DNA of 64,000 bases from Clonostachys chloroleuca (taxonomy: Eukaryota; Ascomycota; Sordariomycetes; Hypocreales; Bionectriaceae): contig JBANAY010000001.1 of the NCBI GenBank assembly GCA_037952775.1, positions 1,736,001-1,800,000 on the forward strand. The letters are read 5' to 3'. Positions 24,074 to 35,613 of this stretch are shown in pieces (position 1 is the stretch's first letter; every line of letters starts with the position of its first letter). Under the pieces are notes generated by a model. It made no database searches and was not told the origin of the DNA. It saw only the letters and a program-made list of their open reading frames with translations. The translations under genes were made by a program, and so were the position numbers.

Positions 24074-25468
24074 TTACTGCTTTGTGAGGCGGTGGATCTC
24101 TTCAAAGAAATGCTTGAGGTTGTCAGGATTCACACCAGGGGTGATACCTATGTCGCCAGTCAGCTTGAACAATAACATCGGTTCGAGTGAACGGCATGCG
24201 AAACTTACCGTGTCCCAGATTCGCGATCCAGCCCTTGTTGCCAACCCAGAAGCCCTTGACCATATGCTCTACGGCTTTGGTAATGGCTTCCTTGGATCCG
24301 TACAAGACACCTGGGTCGGCATTGCCCTGGAAAACCACGTTGCGGTCACCGCGGATCTTTACAGCCTCGGCCGGGTCCTGTAGCCAATCCATGCCAACGA
24401 CGTTGTATCCAAGATTGCATGCCGAGTCCAAGGCGTGCCAGGCTCCCTTGGGGAACACGGTCATGGGGACACGTTCAAGCCCGAGGCTTTTCAGCTTCTC
24501 AGGAAGCTTCTGTGAGATGTGTGCCAGGTACGGCTCAGAGAACTCCTTGAACGCAGGCGGCCCTAGCTCACCGGCCCATGAGTCGAACACCATAACAAGC
24601 TAGAAAGAATACCTTGCTGTCAGTCTCCTGTGTTGGGAGGTCTTGTAACTAAAGGGGGAGAAACCATACCTGTGCTCCGGCTCGGACCTGCAGGGCCAAG
24701 TGTTCAACGCAAACATCGGCAATTTTGAGGAGCAGAGCCTTTGTCTCCTCTGGATGTCGGTAAATCCACTTCTTGCTCTGCGCAAATAGCTTCGTGCCTC
24801 CTCCCTCAACCATGTAGCAAAACAGAGTCCACGGGGCACCGCAGAATCCAATGAGGGGAACGCGGCCAGCGAGTTTCTTTCTCGTGACGGTGATTGCCTT
24901 GTAGACATAGCCTAGCTCTTCCTCTACATTCACATTGCGATCCATAACTTGCTGGTATTGGCCGTCATCGGGGCCTTGGAGAGGGTTCGGGAAGTGCGGA
25001 CCCTTCTTGTCCACCATTTCGACGACCATGCCCATGGCCTGGGGGATGACGAGGATGTCGGAGAATATAATGGCAGCATCGACCAGACCAGCATAGCGCT
25101 CGATTGGCTGGAGAGTGAGGGTAGATGCTACTTCGGGGTCGCGACAGCATTCGAAGAAGTCGCGGGAGCCTTTGGCCTCATGATACTCTGGTAGGTATCG
25201 ACCGGCTTCACAATTGGCGTCCTTGTTAGCTAGAAATCCTCAAGATAGACACAGGCTGAGTTAACAATAGAAGATAGCACTTACCTTGTCGCATTACCCA
25301 CATGGGAGGGCGTTCCACGACCTGGCCTATCCAACGGCGGGGTGTTTTAGCAAGACATGATCACTTATGAGGCCTTGGCTTCGTATGGCTCAAGGGGACG
25401 ACGGCGCACCCACCCCATGCTGCCCGAAGTAACAGGTCGTTCTTCAATGGCTCGAATGTAAGCTCCAT
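24074..25468 (-). CDS. HEM12: Uroporphyrinogen decarboxylase (heme biosynthesis)
   Basis: Five exons (25414-25468, 25285-25326, 24670-25205, 24209-24599, 24074-24147) give 365 residues, the usual length. The enzyme removes the four acetate carboxyls of uroporphyrinogen III to make coproporphyrinogen III in the cytosol. Family landmarks appear in order: [29 protein letters not shown] (substrate-binding Arg), [43 protein letters not shown], and [12 protein letters not shown] near the end. I chose ATG 25468 because the conserved start follows at once. An in-frame ATG at 25546 would add 26 poorly conserved residues and cannot be excluded. The gene is divergent from EMC6. Confidence 0.95.
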
Positions 25469-26034
25469 GGCTGAATCTGTGTGCTGGATTGGTGTCTTTG
25501 ATGGGTGCTTTGGAAGAGAAGTGAATTCCGATCCAGTTGCATCCATTTTCTACCCCACTATTAGTACCTATCAAGGCAAGAAGTGGATGTCAGCTACTGC
25601 CGAATTGCCTGTGTTCCTTACTCTCAACGCAATTCTTTTTTATTGTCATAAATCAGTCACTACTAAGAATTGATAAGTAGCTTAAGATGCCGTCTCCTAA
25701 TATTTCGCTCATATTAAAAGTCTAAATATCTAAGTCATAGCTTCGGACTACCAACAAGGCATCTTAATATCGGCCGCGGCCCAGTAAATCGTAGATCCAT
25801 GCCACTTAGTCCCGCGAATGGTGTTCTTAGTCAGCAGATTTCTGCATACCCTACACTGTCAGTGGTGACACGATTACATAGTACTGACGATTACCTGCCC
25901 GCCCATTTCGCGATCGTGGACTGCGAATCAACGTTTCCTTGCGCTGAAGCTGAGCAATCCCAGCACTCTTCTTAATTACAGATCGACGCCTTCATTCCTT
26001 CTTTTCGCCCTACAGCTCCGAGAAGCAATCAATC
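25469..26034. promoter_or_regulatory. Divergent promoter region of HEM12 and EMC6
   Basis: The 566 bases between the two outward-pointing start codons should hold both promoters. The middle contains a small AT-rich inverted-repeat element, listed separately. Confidence 0.5.
25682..25767. repeat. Small inverted-repeat element, 86 bases
   Basis: TTAAGATGCC at 25682-25691 is the exact reverse complement of GGCATCTTAA at 25758-25767. The sequence between is AT-rich, unlike its surroundings. This could be a MITE-like remnant or a regulatory hairpin. No target-site duplication is obvious. Confidence 0.45.
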
Positions 26035-26462
26035 ATGTCGTCGTCTGAGCAAGAGCTCCAGATCCACCCCATCGTACAGGAGTCGGTCGTCCACAATGCG
26101 AAGGTGCGCAGAGCTCACCCACCCGACGCTGTCCAATTCTCCGACCATCTATGCTAATCGTTTTGATATAGATGCTCTCCAACTTTCACAGCCTCACGGC
26201 CTCCCTGTTCGGTGTAACCGCTGGCATCCTCGGCCTCGAATCGTATGCTGGCTTCCTCCTCTACCTCGTCCTCTCCGTCATCACCACCCTCCTCTTCTAC
26301 GTCTTCCAGGTAGCACCTGCCTCGCTCAGCGAAAAGAAACCCCTCTTCGACACGACCCGATTCTTTAACGGCGCGCTGGATCTCTGGACGGGCGGCTTGT
26401 TTAGCGGCCTCTCCGGCTTTGTGCTGACTTGGACGCTCTTCTACGGCCTGGTACGGGTTTAG
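26035..26462 (+). CDS. EMC6: ER membrane protein complex subunit 6 (EMC6)
   Basis: Exons 26035-26103 and 26172-26462 give 119 residues. EMC6 is a three-span subunit in the core of the endoplasmic reticulum insertase complex. The conserved start VQESVVHNAK runs across the splice into MLSNFHSLTASLFGVTAGILGL (first span). A second span, YLVLSVITTLLFYVFQ, follows, and the family's typical ending, SGFVLTWTLFYGLVRV, forms the third. The length matches the family. The start has the first in-frame ATG after a pyrimidine-rich leader. It is divergent from HEM12 and convergent with the GTPase gene downstream. Confidence 0.94.
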
Positions 26463-26781
26463 CAGACGGGCAGGACTGTTGGTTGTATGAATCATGGGAT
26501 TGTCGTGGCGTCAAGGAGTTGTACAGTATATACAAGTGGGATCTTGCTCAGGGTTGCCTGGTGATATTGGGAGCCCAGCTTGGACGCAATCGAAGAATTG
26601 GGGATATGTGCATATGCCTACATACATATTCGCAAAAGCTCAAGTCAAGTGAATTTTCTAAACTAAAATCAGAAATCAAAGGAAAGAGAGACAAAAAAAG
26701 AGCTCGAATCACTCGTATTAAGGAATAATATCAAGGAACATCAATATGCTGCAATCTGCTATAACCTTTAGTCGACAATCT
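26463..26781. other. Convergent 3' region of EMC6 and the GTPase gene
   Basis: These 319 bases are AT- and A-rich near 26640-26730 and carry presumed 3' untranslated sequence. No gene is seen. Confidence 0.5.
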
Positions 26782-29396
26782 CTATAATTTTGCCCACATA
26801 ACCCTCGAGGCCCGATCTATCCTGACTTCCCCCTCTAAGATGATGACCCGTGAGCCCAGCTCCACCCACTCTCGGTTGTGCAACAGCTCCAGAAAGACCT
26901 CGGTCCGTGAAACGCGGCCTGTTTCGTCCCCGTTGGAACTTTCCAGGTCCTCAAAATCTTCACTGAGGTTGAACACGTCAATATCTTCAGTCGCCGTCTG
27001 CCCAAACTCTGGCCGATTGGAGTGGCGTGAAATGCCTCTGACCCGAGCTGTGGCTCTAACACTTGCCACGTACACGTTAACCAAAGACCCCACGGCCAAC
27101 GATTCCATATCCGGGTCGGTGAAAGTGGCGGTGAATCCGCTGGCAGCTTGAAGTGAGAGCCCCGTGTCCACCATATGCTTTGAAGGGATAGCCAAGACCA
27201 TCCCTCTTCGAATCCTCGGGATCGAGGCGCTTGTGCTGGCCTCCTCTGGTTCCAACACCAGACCAATTGAACCAGCTTGGCCGGCCTTGAGTGTCCGTAC
27301 AGGTAATCGCAGATTCCTGACACTCACAATGCGCGCCTTGTGCCACTCGCCAGCTATCGTCGACGCGGATACAGCGTTCTCCAGGCTTATCTTGGCAAGC
27401 TGAGAAGAAGCCGGGTGTGAGATTGACAGACCGTAGTTTCCAGGAGATGCCTTATCATCCGTTCTGAAATCCCCGGAATCTTGCTCCTCTGGTGGGAATG
27501 GACCCACGACAACCTCATCACCCACGGACAGATCCCCGAAGCGAAGATGTCCGGATATGACGACGCCTCGGGCCTCCGCCTCGGAACCACTCCAGCCAGG
27601 GTTCCAAACGAAGATGGAAGGGAGAATGTGTCATCTATGTGGAATAGACTGTTGGGCTGCTCTGGGTTGAGCGCCATACCAACAAAATCACGAGACGTAG
27701 GCGGAGGCGGCAAAGGCAGACTTTCAAGGAGGGCATGCACCAGGCCAACACCAGTTCCCTTCACTACGCTTGTAAGGACGATGGGGACATATTGCGTCAA
27801 GCTTCCACTTTCAGCAATGGCCTTGATGATACTCTGCACTTTGTCGTGGTCTTGCTGGGGAATCCTCTGCAAGTCCTCATGCCGGCTCTGGTCAGGCTGA
27901 AGAATTTTGGGAACTCGACCAGCGGCTTTGATAGCTGTCAATATCTTGGACATGGTCTTCTGCAGACTTGATTTGGAGGCGAGGTCCAGTTTGGTGACGA
28001 CAATGGCCATTGGCACTTCCAACTTGAGAGACAGTGTCAAGTGTGCATTGACGAGATCTACGCCTGCCGCGGCCGCCCCAAGGACGTCCTGCGCAGTTGA
28101 AGTTCCCCCGGTTCGCATGGATGCCGGATCACCGTCATCTGAGGCGATGCAGAGAATGCTCCAGTGCGGTGCCCAGTTCATGAGGCCTCTCAGGACCGTT
28201 CGACGGTACCTGGGATGCCCTCCTGAATCGGATACAAAGACAAGCCGGCCGCCATCAGCGCAATCATGAATATCCATCCATGACTCAATATTGCCCTGAG
28301 AGAAATTGAGGATTTCTTGATCCTTATACCCGATTAGCTCCTGGGCAATAGAACTGGTCACCCCAGACACCATTTCGTGGCGATGTCTTAGAAGACTGAG
28401 CCGACTCTTTCCTCGACCATTATCAAGTGTTCCCGTAGACAGGGTTCCGAGAAGACTGGATTTGCCAGAAGTGGTTGGCCCCGTGAAGGTGACTCTCAGT
28501 TGGGGAGTCAGTGAGATTCCCTGACTAGGGGCCGCATCACCAACAGAGGCGTACTGGGATGCTGAGGGGGCCCGGACGTTCTTGGAACCCTCCCCATTCT
28601 GGCCGAGCTGGCGAAAGATGCGAAGGTTGGGAGTCACAAGTGCCTCAGCTACCCAGAGCTTACCGTGCCTAGTAAGTTCGGCATCGGCGGCATCGGCCTG
28701 CTCTATCCACTCGCAGTTACCGACGATGACCATACGCAACACCTCAATCGTGCATCCAAGACTAGAAGCCATCACTTTAAGGGTCTTGATACTCTCGTCC
28801 ATCTCATCTTTGGTGAGTCCGACGAGGGTACCGTCATCAGACACACCAATCTCATACAAGGCTCCTCTTGATTCATCCAAGCCAGGAACAAGGCTATCTG
28901 GCTCTTTCAGGGGTTCAAGTGGCACATTGTCATCGGGGAGTTTGGGCATGGGTATTTCTTTGGAACTGGAGGCATGGTAGGGGGATGATTGCTGCAGTCT
29001 CCACAAGAGCTGTGTGGTCAGATGCAGCAGCCGCTGCTGACGTGGTTGCTGGGCTGGGGCTGGTGTAGAGGTGCGTGTAGGGTGAGCGGAAAGGCTGGCA
29101 CCGTTTTCTTGGGACGCGAGAGAGGCTTTGATTTGGGACTGGGCGGGTATAGTTGTCATCGATTTGTATGCCCTTCTCGGCCGCAGAAGGAGATGTAGCT
29201 TGTACTCGGTAGGCCCATCCTGAGGTTCAGCCTCCAACTTGGTCACGCCGTAATCAGACAGCAAACCCGGTTCTGCGGATGCCAGGCCTGAGTTGGACTG
29301 TCGTGACAGCTCCTGGGGAGTTCCTGGATCCTCAGGGGAGAGCCAAGGAGAGGAGATTCGCGGGGGATCGGGGTCATAAGTGAATATCGACGCCAT
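26782..29396 (-). CDS. GTPBP1/GTPBP2-like translational GTPase (one frame break)
   Basis: The gene appears intronless and codes for about 871 residues once one frame break is allowed for. The start at 29396 opens MASIFTYDPDPP. The G domain shows a P-loop GPTTSGKSS, the switch-II motif DSGGHPRYRR and the G4 motif TKLD. Two EF-Tu-like beta-barrel domains follow, with ARGVVISGHLRFGDLSVGDEVVVGPF and later RNLRLPVRTLKAGQAGSIGLVLEP. The mammalian relatives GTPBP1 and GTPBP2 are GTPases linked to mRNA turnover and ribosome rescue; a similar role here is inference. The frame used from the start (to about 27590) gives way to another frame (from about 27585 onward), both strongly conserved on their own sides. 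One extra base within 27583-27590 would unite them, and no intron fits. Confidence 0.85.
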
Positions 29397-30850
29397 TGTC
29401 CGGGTTGGTCGGAGCGGTCGCCAAAGGGGTATCAAGGGTGTGAAGGGAAAATGAAATAATTTGCGCCAATAGATGTGCTCTAGATGTTATATGACAATAG
29501 CTGGGCTAGTCGTTGGTTGCGTATTAACACTTGGAGAGGGTGAGGTGTGATGTTCCGCGACCGCTGTATAGACGGTATCATTTTGATTGCTTGAAGAGAT
29601 CAACAAGGTGGTCAGAAGCTGCTTTTCTTCTGGGATTGACTTATTGAGAGAGGAGATATGAAGTTCAAGAAGTAGAAGGAGCGCAATGGCGGGCCCGTAC
29701 TAAAGATAAAGGGGAGCCATGAGATGGTTCTAACTGCGGCGGGATGACTCAACGAGGCGCGATCAAATGGGTCACACTGGTTGGCAGTGAGTGTCTGGGA
29801 GATGCTAATGCACGTAAGGTGCATGAATAGTGGGTAACCTGTGTGCTAATGACTTCAATGCCTGGGAATGCGAATTGGCGATGGGGAATTGGGTGAGGCC
29901 TCAGAGATCAGATTAGACATGCATCTGTTTGTATGAAAGTTGTTTGGGGACGATCGCGAATTGGCGGTGGGTGTTGGACCAGTCGCATCGCATCAAAGTT
30001 TTCGCATTAAAACCATAAGGTATGTACATGTAGGCGGTAGATGGCTCCAGCCGACTACGGTACCTCCAAGTATCTTTTCTGATCCTCGTGTCCGAAGAGC
30101 AAGGTGGCAGGCATGCCAGAGGACAACTGCTACAACAGCACTGCATGCATCCTTTCCTCACAGTGGCTTGCATTAATCCACCTGGTAGAAGCCAGTCTTC
30201 TGTGAATACATACCAACTGAGAGCACTCTTCTTCCATCGTTGTTCATCTTCTGATAGTCGTGGCCGTGGCGAACTCGTAAACTTTCAGCCTCCTCAGCCC
30301 CAAAGACTGTCGTCTCTAGGGGTTTCTTACGGCGTCAAGGCGCCCACTATCTCAAGGGGCGACCAGGGGGCGTGTGTCTGGACTCACACCTGGAGGCGGG
30401 GGAGTCTCAGCGGTGGGCCCGGAGCTGAGCCCCTAAAATCTGCTGCTCACGGCAGCCTGAGCAGGCCCAGCACCTCTGATGGTGGGGGAGGGGTGGCGCT
30501 CAGGCTCCCCGTTGGTTCATGACGATGGCCACCTAACGCGAAGGGTCTGGGTAGCGCAGTGTGAGGAGCCTTGAAACCCAATTGTACCCGTAGGTGTAAG
30601 CCCCTGGGGTGCTTTCGGGCTGGATTTAGGTCCATGCATACCCGCCGCCTTGCTGGTTCAGTGTCAACCGCCCAAGTATATTCTTAGTGCATTCGAAGCG
30701 TGCACACCACAGCCCACTTGTCGGGACGAGCTGATCTGATCGCCATATATCACCCCGACCAGATACCACACCGCCCGCCTACGCTCTCCCACATCCACTA
30801 CATACCATTGTGCTGCTTTGCCATTATTATCACGGAAGCCCTCGATCAAA
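29397..30850. promoter_or_regulatory. Divergent region between the GTPase gene and SEC9
   Basis: These 1.45 kb separate two outward-pointing genes and should hold both promoters. Open frames such as 30088-30522 (+) have no domain and a composition unlike nearby genes. The stretch 30300-30500 is GC-rich. Confidence 0.45.
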
Positions 30851-32134
30851 ATGAAGAAATTCGGATTCGGGAAGAAGAGTGCCGACGATGGCGACGACGC
30901 CAACCGCAACGCTCTATTCGGGCGTAAGAAGTCCTCTCCCGCTCCCAATTCCCCCCTGCCCCTCAGTCCGACAACCCCTATGCCCGACAAGCGCCAGCCA
31001 ACGATCCCTATACTAGCTCGAAGCCTACGACTGCCTACCAGCAGGCTCGGGCAGGTCTGAACAACCCTGGAGGTGCATCAGGCCCGAATGGCGGTGGTTA
31101 CGGCAACAACCAGTACGGCTCTGGAGGCGGCTACGGCTCGAACAGATACGAATCTCCAGCTGCTCAGAATCCGTACAGCGCAGGCAGCCGTGTCAGTGGT
31201 TACGGCGGTCTTGGGGGTAACGAGCCAGACAGCAACCGAGACGCACTGTTTGCCGGAGCTCAGGAGAGATACGAGCAAAAGCAGCAGCGCCCTCCTCCTG
31301 CATATCCCGATGCGGGAGGTAGTGCTGCCGGAGGTGACTACGGCGGTTATGGCGAGCAGCGAGAGTTGACCGCCGAGGAGCAGGAGGAGCAAGACGTCCA
31401 GGCCATTCTGGCCGAGAAGCGAGCGGTGCAGCAGGAGAGTGCCAACTCTGTCAACCGTTCCGTCCTGATGGCGAGACAGGCAAACGAGGTGGGACGGGCG
31501 ACGCTGGCTCGACTTGGCGCTCAGGGCGAGCGCCTCCACAACACTGAGAAGAACTTGGATCTCGCCGCCAACCAGAATAAGATTGCTCAGGACAAGGCTG
31601 CCGAGCTCAAGACGCTCAACAGAAGCATGTTTGCGGTACACGTTGGCAATCCGTTCACCTCCAAGGAGCGCCAAGCAAGGGCCGACGAAGCAGTCATGAA
31701 GCGCCACCATGAGGAGCGGGAAGCACGAGAAAACACTCGTCGGGAGGGTTTCGCAGCCAACCAGCGCATGGAAGACAGCTTCAGGGCTTTTAACACTGCT
31801 GGCGCGCGACAGAAACAGACTACCAAGAAGGGCTACGGAAAGTATAACTTGGACGATGAGGATGATGACCTCGAGGACCAAATTGATGAGGGGCTTGGAG
31901 AGCTGGAGAGTCAGGTCAAGATGATGAACATGGTCGGTAAAGCAATTGGCAAGGAGGTGGACGCACAGAACAAGATGATCGACCGAATCACCCAAAAGGT
32001 TTGTGTTGAAGGCCCCTCATTCCTCACTTCACTTGGCACATTGGTTGAGCATATCACTAACCACAAAATCACAGAGCGATGCTGTCGACGATGCTACCCG
32101 CATGAACAGAGAACGCTTAGCCCGCATCAACTAG
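30851..32134 (+). CDS. SEC9: Exocytic t-SNARE Sec9 (SNAP-25 family; one frame break)
   Basis: Exons 30851-31998 and 32075-32134 give 402 residues once one frame break is allowed for. Sec9 supplies the Qb and Qc SNARE helices that pair with Sso and Snc to fuse secretory vesicles with the plasma membrane. The start MKKFGFGKK and DANRNALFGRKK are typical. A Gly/Tyr-rich linker precedes the Qb helix (about 31400-31620). The Qc helix (about 31880-32134) runs to the end and crosses the intron (ITQK/SDAVDDATRMNRERLARIN). No membrane span or cysteine palmitoylation cluster is seen, as in yeast Sec9. The frame from the start stops at 31060, while the family sequence NPYARQ... continues in another frame. 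The switch lies in a six-C run at 30951-30956. A 43-base GT-AG alternative leads into the wrong frame. Confidence 0.9.
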
Positions 32135-32518
32135 AGACATGCCAACGAATCAAGCAGGGGTTGAGAAAGCCTCAGAGTTGCGAGATTTGGTTCATTAAGA
32201 TGACATTCTCTCTTTTGCTTTTTTGCTTCTTATTTGGTCTCCTACACAAGCACTTTCCGTATAAGCGTCAAAGTAAGACTTTAGAATTAATAACGTTTAA
32301 AAAACCCTCTTTAGTGAAATATATCAATGATTCCAATGCCGTAGGTTAGGTTCAGGATCTAGAAATTTCCTACTGGCTGCCTAGACCGTGCGATCTATAT
32401 ACAATACACACTGTGCCCCATATTATAGCCACAGCCAATCGCTGCGATTTTCCATCCTGGCACAACAGGCAGAGAAGAAGTTTTGGGTCAAGCACTGCTG
32501 CATCACAACCAAACCAAA
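32135..32518. other. Intergenic region between SEC9 and DHR2
   Basis: The 384 bases hold presumed SEC9 3' untranslated sequence (AT-rich at 32280-32330) and the DHR2 promoter and leader. No gene is seen. Confidence 0.5.
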
Positions 32519-34853
32519 ATGTCACTCGAAAAGGATGGAGAGCATCGCTCAAAGCGAAGAAAAACAGACAAGAAAGAGTCTGCTTCACTCAAAATTGGTG
32601 GCAAGGCCATCTCTCTGGAAGGCTATCTGAATGCCCCCAAAAAACCTGCACCATCGCCCGCTGTGCCCACCACTGCTCCAGCTGAGACTGTCAACGGCGC
32701 AGAGAATGCTCAGGGGCCAGAGAAATCCACAAAATCAGAATCCAAGGAGAGGCACACTAAGAGGCGGGAGAATGGGTCGAAGGTGCCCCAGTTCAAAGGC
32801 CGCGAAGACGAAAAGTTGCTGAAAACTCGCCGGGAACTTCCCATCTGGCAACACCGTTCGGATATTCAGAATGCTCTGAGCGGCCCGGACAATGACGTTC
32901 TGGTTCTAGTCGGTGAAACGGGTTCAGGAAAGAGTACTCAAGTACCGCAGTTTTTGTACACCGAACCGTGGTGTCAACGTCGAAAAGTTCAACTGCCCGG
33001 CTCCAAGGATGAGGTGCAGATTGGGGGAACCATCGCAATCACGCAACCTAGGCGAGTCGCCGCAACCACACTGGCCCACCGAGTTTCGCAGGAGGCCGGT
33101 ACTCCGCTTGGCAAGGGTCGGAAAGATGGCAAAGTTGGATACTCTGTTCGATTTGATCACAATGTGCCAATAGGAACAAGGATCAAGTACTTGACTGAAG
33201 GTATGCTGCTCCAAGAGCTTCTGCGAGACCCAAGCCTCCGGCAGTACAGTGCAATCGTCGTGGATGAGATTCACGAGCGAAGCCTTGATGCTGATCTGCT
33301 CGTCGGCTTCCTCAAGCAAATCCTGGCTGGAAACAAAGCCGGCCGGGCAGGAGCTCCGCTCAAGGTGGTTGTCATGAGCGCAACTGCTGATGTGGATGCC
33401 ATCCGGGGATTCTTTGGGGATATCTACCCGGAGGACAAACGTGAAAGTGCAATTCAAGTTCTGAGAATCAAAGGCCGCCAGTTTCCTGTCGAGCTCAAAC
33501 ACGAAAAAAAACCAGTGGCCGATCTTCAAGATGCGCTTCTCAAAACTATCTTCAAAGTCCACACACAGGAACCACTTCCCGGCGATATCCTTGCGTTCCT
33601 CACCGGCCAAGAAGAAATCGAAGCTGCACAAAAGATCATCGAGGAATATGCGACGACCCTGGCTTCAAATATGCCTAAACTAAGAGTGTTCCCTCTCTAT
33701 GGACAGCTGTCGATGGATTCACAGCGTGAGGCATTCTTGCCTGTTAAGACTCCGTTCACAAGGAAAGTTATATTGGCAACAAATATTGCAGAGACTTCAG
33801 TTACGGTGCCTGGGGTGAGATATGTCATTGATTGTGGAAAAGCCAAGGTCAAGCAGTTCCGTGCACGGCTCGGGATGGAGTCTCTTCTCGCAAAACCCAT
33901 CTCCAAGTCATCTGCTGTCCAGAGAACTGGTCGTGCTGGACGTGAAGGCCCGGGAAAATGTTTTAGACTCTACACCGAGGACGCATTTACGAATCTTCAA
34001 GGGTCCGACCTCCCTGAAATTCTACGAAGCGATGTGCTAGGGGCCGTTCTTACAATGAAAGCAAGGGGGATACAAGACGTTCTTGCCTTCGTTGATGGAT
34101 GCACCCGAAACTGAGGCGATCGAAAGGGCTTTGGTGCATCTACATTTTCTTGGTGCGTTGGCTGATGATGGCTCTATCACGTCGAAAGGTCAGACAATGG
34201 CCAGGCTGCCTCTCTCTGCGCCACTGGGAACGGTCTTGTTGGCAGCCGCTAGGTCCGAGTTCGACTGCGTACTCGAAACGATCGACATCATATCATGCAT
34301 TACTTCAGGAGAAGACATCTTCCTGCAGGTGCAGTCTGAAGAAGCACAAGAGGAGATTGAACAGGCAAGGGGTGAAGTGCAGCGTCGGGAGGGAGATATC
34401 ATCACCTATCTCACTACGATCCAGCAATACACGGCCGAAAATGCCAACAGGATAGAATGGTGCAAAAAGAGAAAGATTAACATCCGCAACATGAAACAGG
34501 CAATGAATATTCGTCGACAACTGCGTGGCATCTGCTTGAAAGAGGGGCTATTATCTGAACCCCCTCCCCAAGATCCGCAGCCCTTTGTTCCTCTGGCGCC
34601 GGAACAGGCAGAGATGGTCATCAAATGTTTCCTGAAGGGATTCGCACTCAAAACGGCAATGCTGGCCCCTGATGCGAGCTACGTAACGGTTCAAGGAAAG
34701 CATATCGTGGCTATACACCCTGCCAGTGTCCTCCACGGGCAGAAGAAAGAGGCCATCATGTTTCTTGAACATGTCTATACAAATAAGAATTATGCCAAGA
34801 AAGTGAGCGCTATTCAGGCAGCATGGATTGCTGAAGCATTGGAAAATAGGTAG
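32519..34853 (+). CDS. DHR2: DEAH-box RNA helicase, Dhr2/DHX33-like (one frame break)
   Basis: An intronless gene codes for about 777 residues if one frame break is allowed for. Dhr2 is a nucleolar helicase needed for 18S rRNA processing in yeast. The N-terminus is Lys-rich and disordered. The motor shows Walker A GETGSGKST (residues 132-140), TQPRRVAA, motif II DEIH, SATAD (motif III), the RecA2 motifs TNIAETSVTVPG and QRTGRAGREGPG, then the HA2/OB region (RALVHLHFLGALADDG, later FLEHVYTNKNYAKKV). The frame from ATG 32519 runs through VLAF and then hits a stop at 34112. The rest (LMDAPETEAIERAL onward) is one base out, with the switch at 34088-34092. Removing one base or adding two restores it. 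Motif I to the C-terminus is otherwise intact. Prp43 is the nearest alternative, but the N-terminus and the DEIH form fit Dhr2 better. Confidence 0.86.
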
Positions 34854-35020
34854 AAGTTCTCTACTGGAGAGTTTGGCGTGGCGTTTTCTCCTTCTTAATG
34901 AGCATGTTGGACGCACTTGATCATATAACTTACAAAACGATAGAGAATGTAACGTACAGGCCATAAAATATAGATACATAGATGATAGATACTTGGTATA
35001 ATTCGGTTTGGAACAGTTTC

Positions 35021-35613
35021 TTATGACTGCGGCTCCTCATCGCCAGGAACTCCCTTGTGTTTCTGAATGGCTTGCAAGAGCTCATATAATTGCTGAATTT
35101 GTTCATCTGTATAAGATATTAGCGAATGTGGTCAACCAGAGGATAGGCAACCTGGAAATGTTATGCGCCAGAGCATGAACACCCGCTCTGTTGCGTCTTG
35201 ACACGAAACAGGATGATGGGAACATACCGCTCATCTTGGCAAGCTTTGTCTCGTCAATCTTCTGGCCCTTCCATGAGTCACCCTCGACCTTCTGGGCATA
35301 GAGCTGCCACTCAGAAAGAAAGCCAATCTAAACCAGTTCGAATTACCTTGTTAGGATACAGGACTTGACAATCGCACGCAGGGGAGGATAATCTGGGACT
35401 TACCAAGTGTGCTGGGTTGTCGACTTTCCGGTGAGCTCTGAACTCGGCTTTGACGTACTCGTCGCCCAGCACGCGCATATCCGCAGGTAGATGCTTTCTG
35501 TGAGCCCTCAAAATACGGCGGTATAAGAAGATGGGCGGGAGCAGAGCCATGGGCTGCGGTCGTAAGCTGTTGCCAGCTTGTGCAGTGGCCAGCCGCACCA
35601 GTGTTGGACGCAT
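35021..35613 (-). CDS. SDHAF3: Succinate dehydrogenase assembly factor 3 (LYR protein)
   Basis: Exons 35404-35613, 35228-35327 and 35021-35106 give 131 residues. This mitochondrial matrix LYR protein (yeast Acn9/Sdh7) helps the iron-sulfur subunit of complex II mature and protects it from oxidants. The first 20 residues are basic and hydroxylated (MRPTLVRLATAQAG), a plausible mitochondrial import signal. The LYR motif (LYRRILRAHRKHLP) is followed by MRVLGDEYVKAEFRAHRKVDNPAHL, FLSEWQLYAQ and KGQKIDETKLAKMSDEQ. All joins keep the frame. It shares a 283-base divergent region with HPM1. Confidence 0.94.

Noticed and set aside
30918..30966. 43-base intron in SEC9 to explain the frame change
   Set aside because: GTAAGA donor and CAG acceptor exist, but the join leads into the third frame, not the family frame.
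31078..31995. 305-codon open frame on the minus strand inside SEC9
   Set aside because: It is antisense to the conserved SNARE domain and has no homology or leader of its own; a shadow of biased codon use.
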